In this document: piece by piece, positions 63,662-64,000 of the stretch
Layout: each line of letters starts with the position of its first letter
Numbering within the stretch: position 1 is the stretch's first letter
Source of the DNA: Aedes albopictus
Taxonomy: Eukaryota; Arthropoda; Insecta; Diptera; Culicidae
Reading direction: 5' to 3'
NCBI RefSeq assembly: GCF_035046485.1
Contig: NC_085137.1
Coordinates: 248,161,233 to 248,225,232 of the forward strand
DNA: 64,000 nt
Notes under the pieces: generated by a model
Databases searched by the model: none
Told to the model about the DNA's origin: nothing
The model's input: the letters and a program-made list of their open reading frames with translations, nothing else
Position numbers and translations under genes: made by a program

Positions 63662-64000
63662 CGACAAGGTGATGGACTTTCCTGCCTACTATTCAACATC
63701 GCCCTGGAAGGTGTTATGCGACGAGCCGGGCTCAACAGCCGGGGTACGATCTTCACGAAATCCAGCCAATTTGTCTGTTTTGCGGATGACACGGATATTA
63801 TTGCTAGAACATTTGGAACGGTGGCAGAACAGTACACCCGCCTGAAACGTGAAGCAGCAAAGGTCGGACTGGTGGTGAATGCGGCTAAGACAAAGTACAT
63901 GCTGATAGGTGGGACTGAGCGAGACAGGACAAGCCTTGGCAGCAATGTTACGATAGACGGGGATACTTTCGAGGTGGTAGAAGAATTCGTCTACCTCGGT
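63662..64000 (+). pseudogene. Second non-LTR RT fragment, joined in chimera, runs off window
   Basis: Reads QGDGLSCLLFNIALEGVMRR, FVCFADDTDIIART and AAKVGLVVNAAKTKYMLIGG, ending EFVYLG at the edge. The QGDGLS/FADDTD wording is of another non-LTR family than the LOA-like sequence directly before it (which ended at YRPISLTS-equivalent). The 'acaaggtgatgg' overlap marks the junction. Clade not determined. Continues past 64000. Confidence 0.75.

Noticed and set aside
1..64000. Endogenous non-retroviral virus insertions, common in Aedes genomes
   Set aside because: I looked for RdRp, nucleocapsid or glycoprotein-like text among the open frames and saw none. Only retrotransposon polymerases are present.

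Overview
The window is mosquito nuclear DNA, most likely from an Aedes species. The evidence is three insect-type genes with short GT-AG introns (57-99 bp), tRNA-derived SINEs, LOA/Lian-like and CR1/T1-like non-LTR retrotransposons, Ty3/gypsy and Ty1/copia LTR elements, and a very dense layer of nested MITEs. It cannot be assigned to species from the sequence alone. Nothing bacterial, organellar or clearly viral was seen.

Host genes occupy little of it. A Nup42-type nucleoporin lies on + (20683-22079, two exons). A RIOK3-type atypical kinase lies on - (25067-27060, three exons). The first coding exon of a Reps1-type EH-domain protein lies on + (55767-55916), and its remaining exons must lie beyond the right edge. 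A DDX43-like DEAD-box helicase pseudogene (about 37690-41717) is cut by a 3.06-kb TA-flanked element. A non-coding first exon may lie near 46.9-47.2 kb.

Layout. 0-12.5 kb: a minus-strand gypsy element (1851-7876) and a small non-autonomous LTR element (10168-11670) that carries a scribble-like coding fragment; both are nested in duplicated sequence. 14.5-19.8 kb: a 5.3-kb minisatellite of EcoRI-site-containing 12/24-mers that switches strand polarity once. 20.5-27.1 kb: the Nup42 gene, a SINE, a Lian-like remnant and RIOK3. 28.6-33.4 kb: an apparently intact copia element with identical LTRs. 34.3-36.1 kb: a gypsy RT fragment and a ~100-bp tandem array. 37.7-52.6 kb: the DDX43 pseudogene and a deeply nested nest of TIR elements, including a long inverted-repeat family with a recurring 17-bp palindrome. 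53-55.5 kb: nested TIR elements and a hAT-type MITE just upstream of Reps. 56.5-61.4 kb: a CR1/T1-like element inside the Reps first intron. 61.9-64 kb: decayed LOA-like and chimeric RT sequence.

The most notable observations are these. (i) The gypsy element has two intron-like GT-AG segments in pol whose removal restores frame exactly, while their retention stops translation right after protease. (ii) Its leader and that of the small LTR element are both built from ~60-67-bp tandem units that fold as two hairpins with compensatory base changes. (iii) The small LTR element has transduced part of a cellular polarity gene. (iv) Several insertions have their unoccupied target site elsewhere in the same window, which fixes their boundaries and target duplications.
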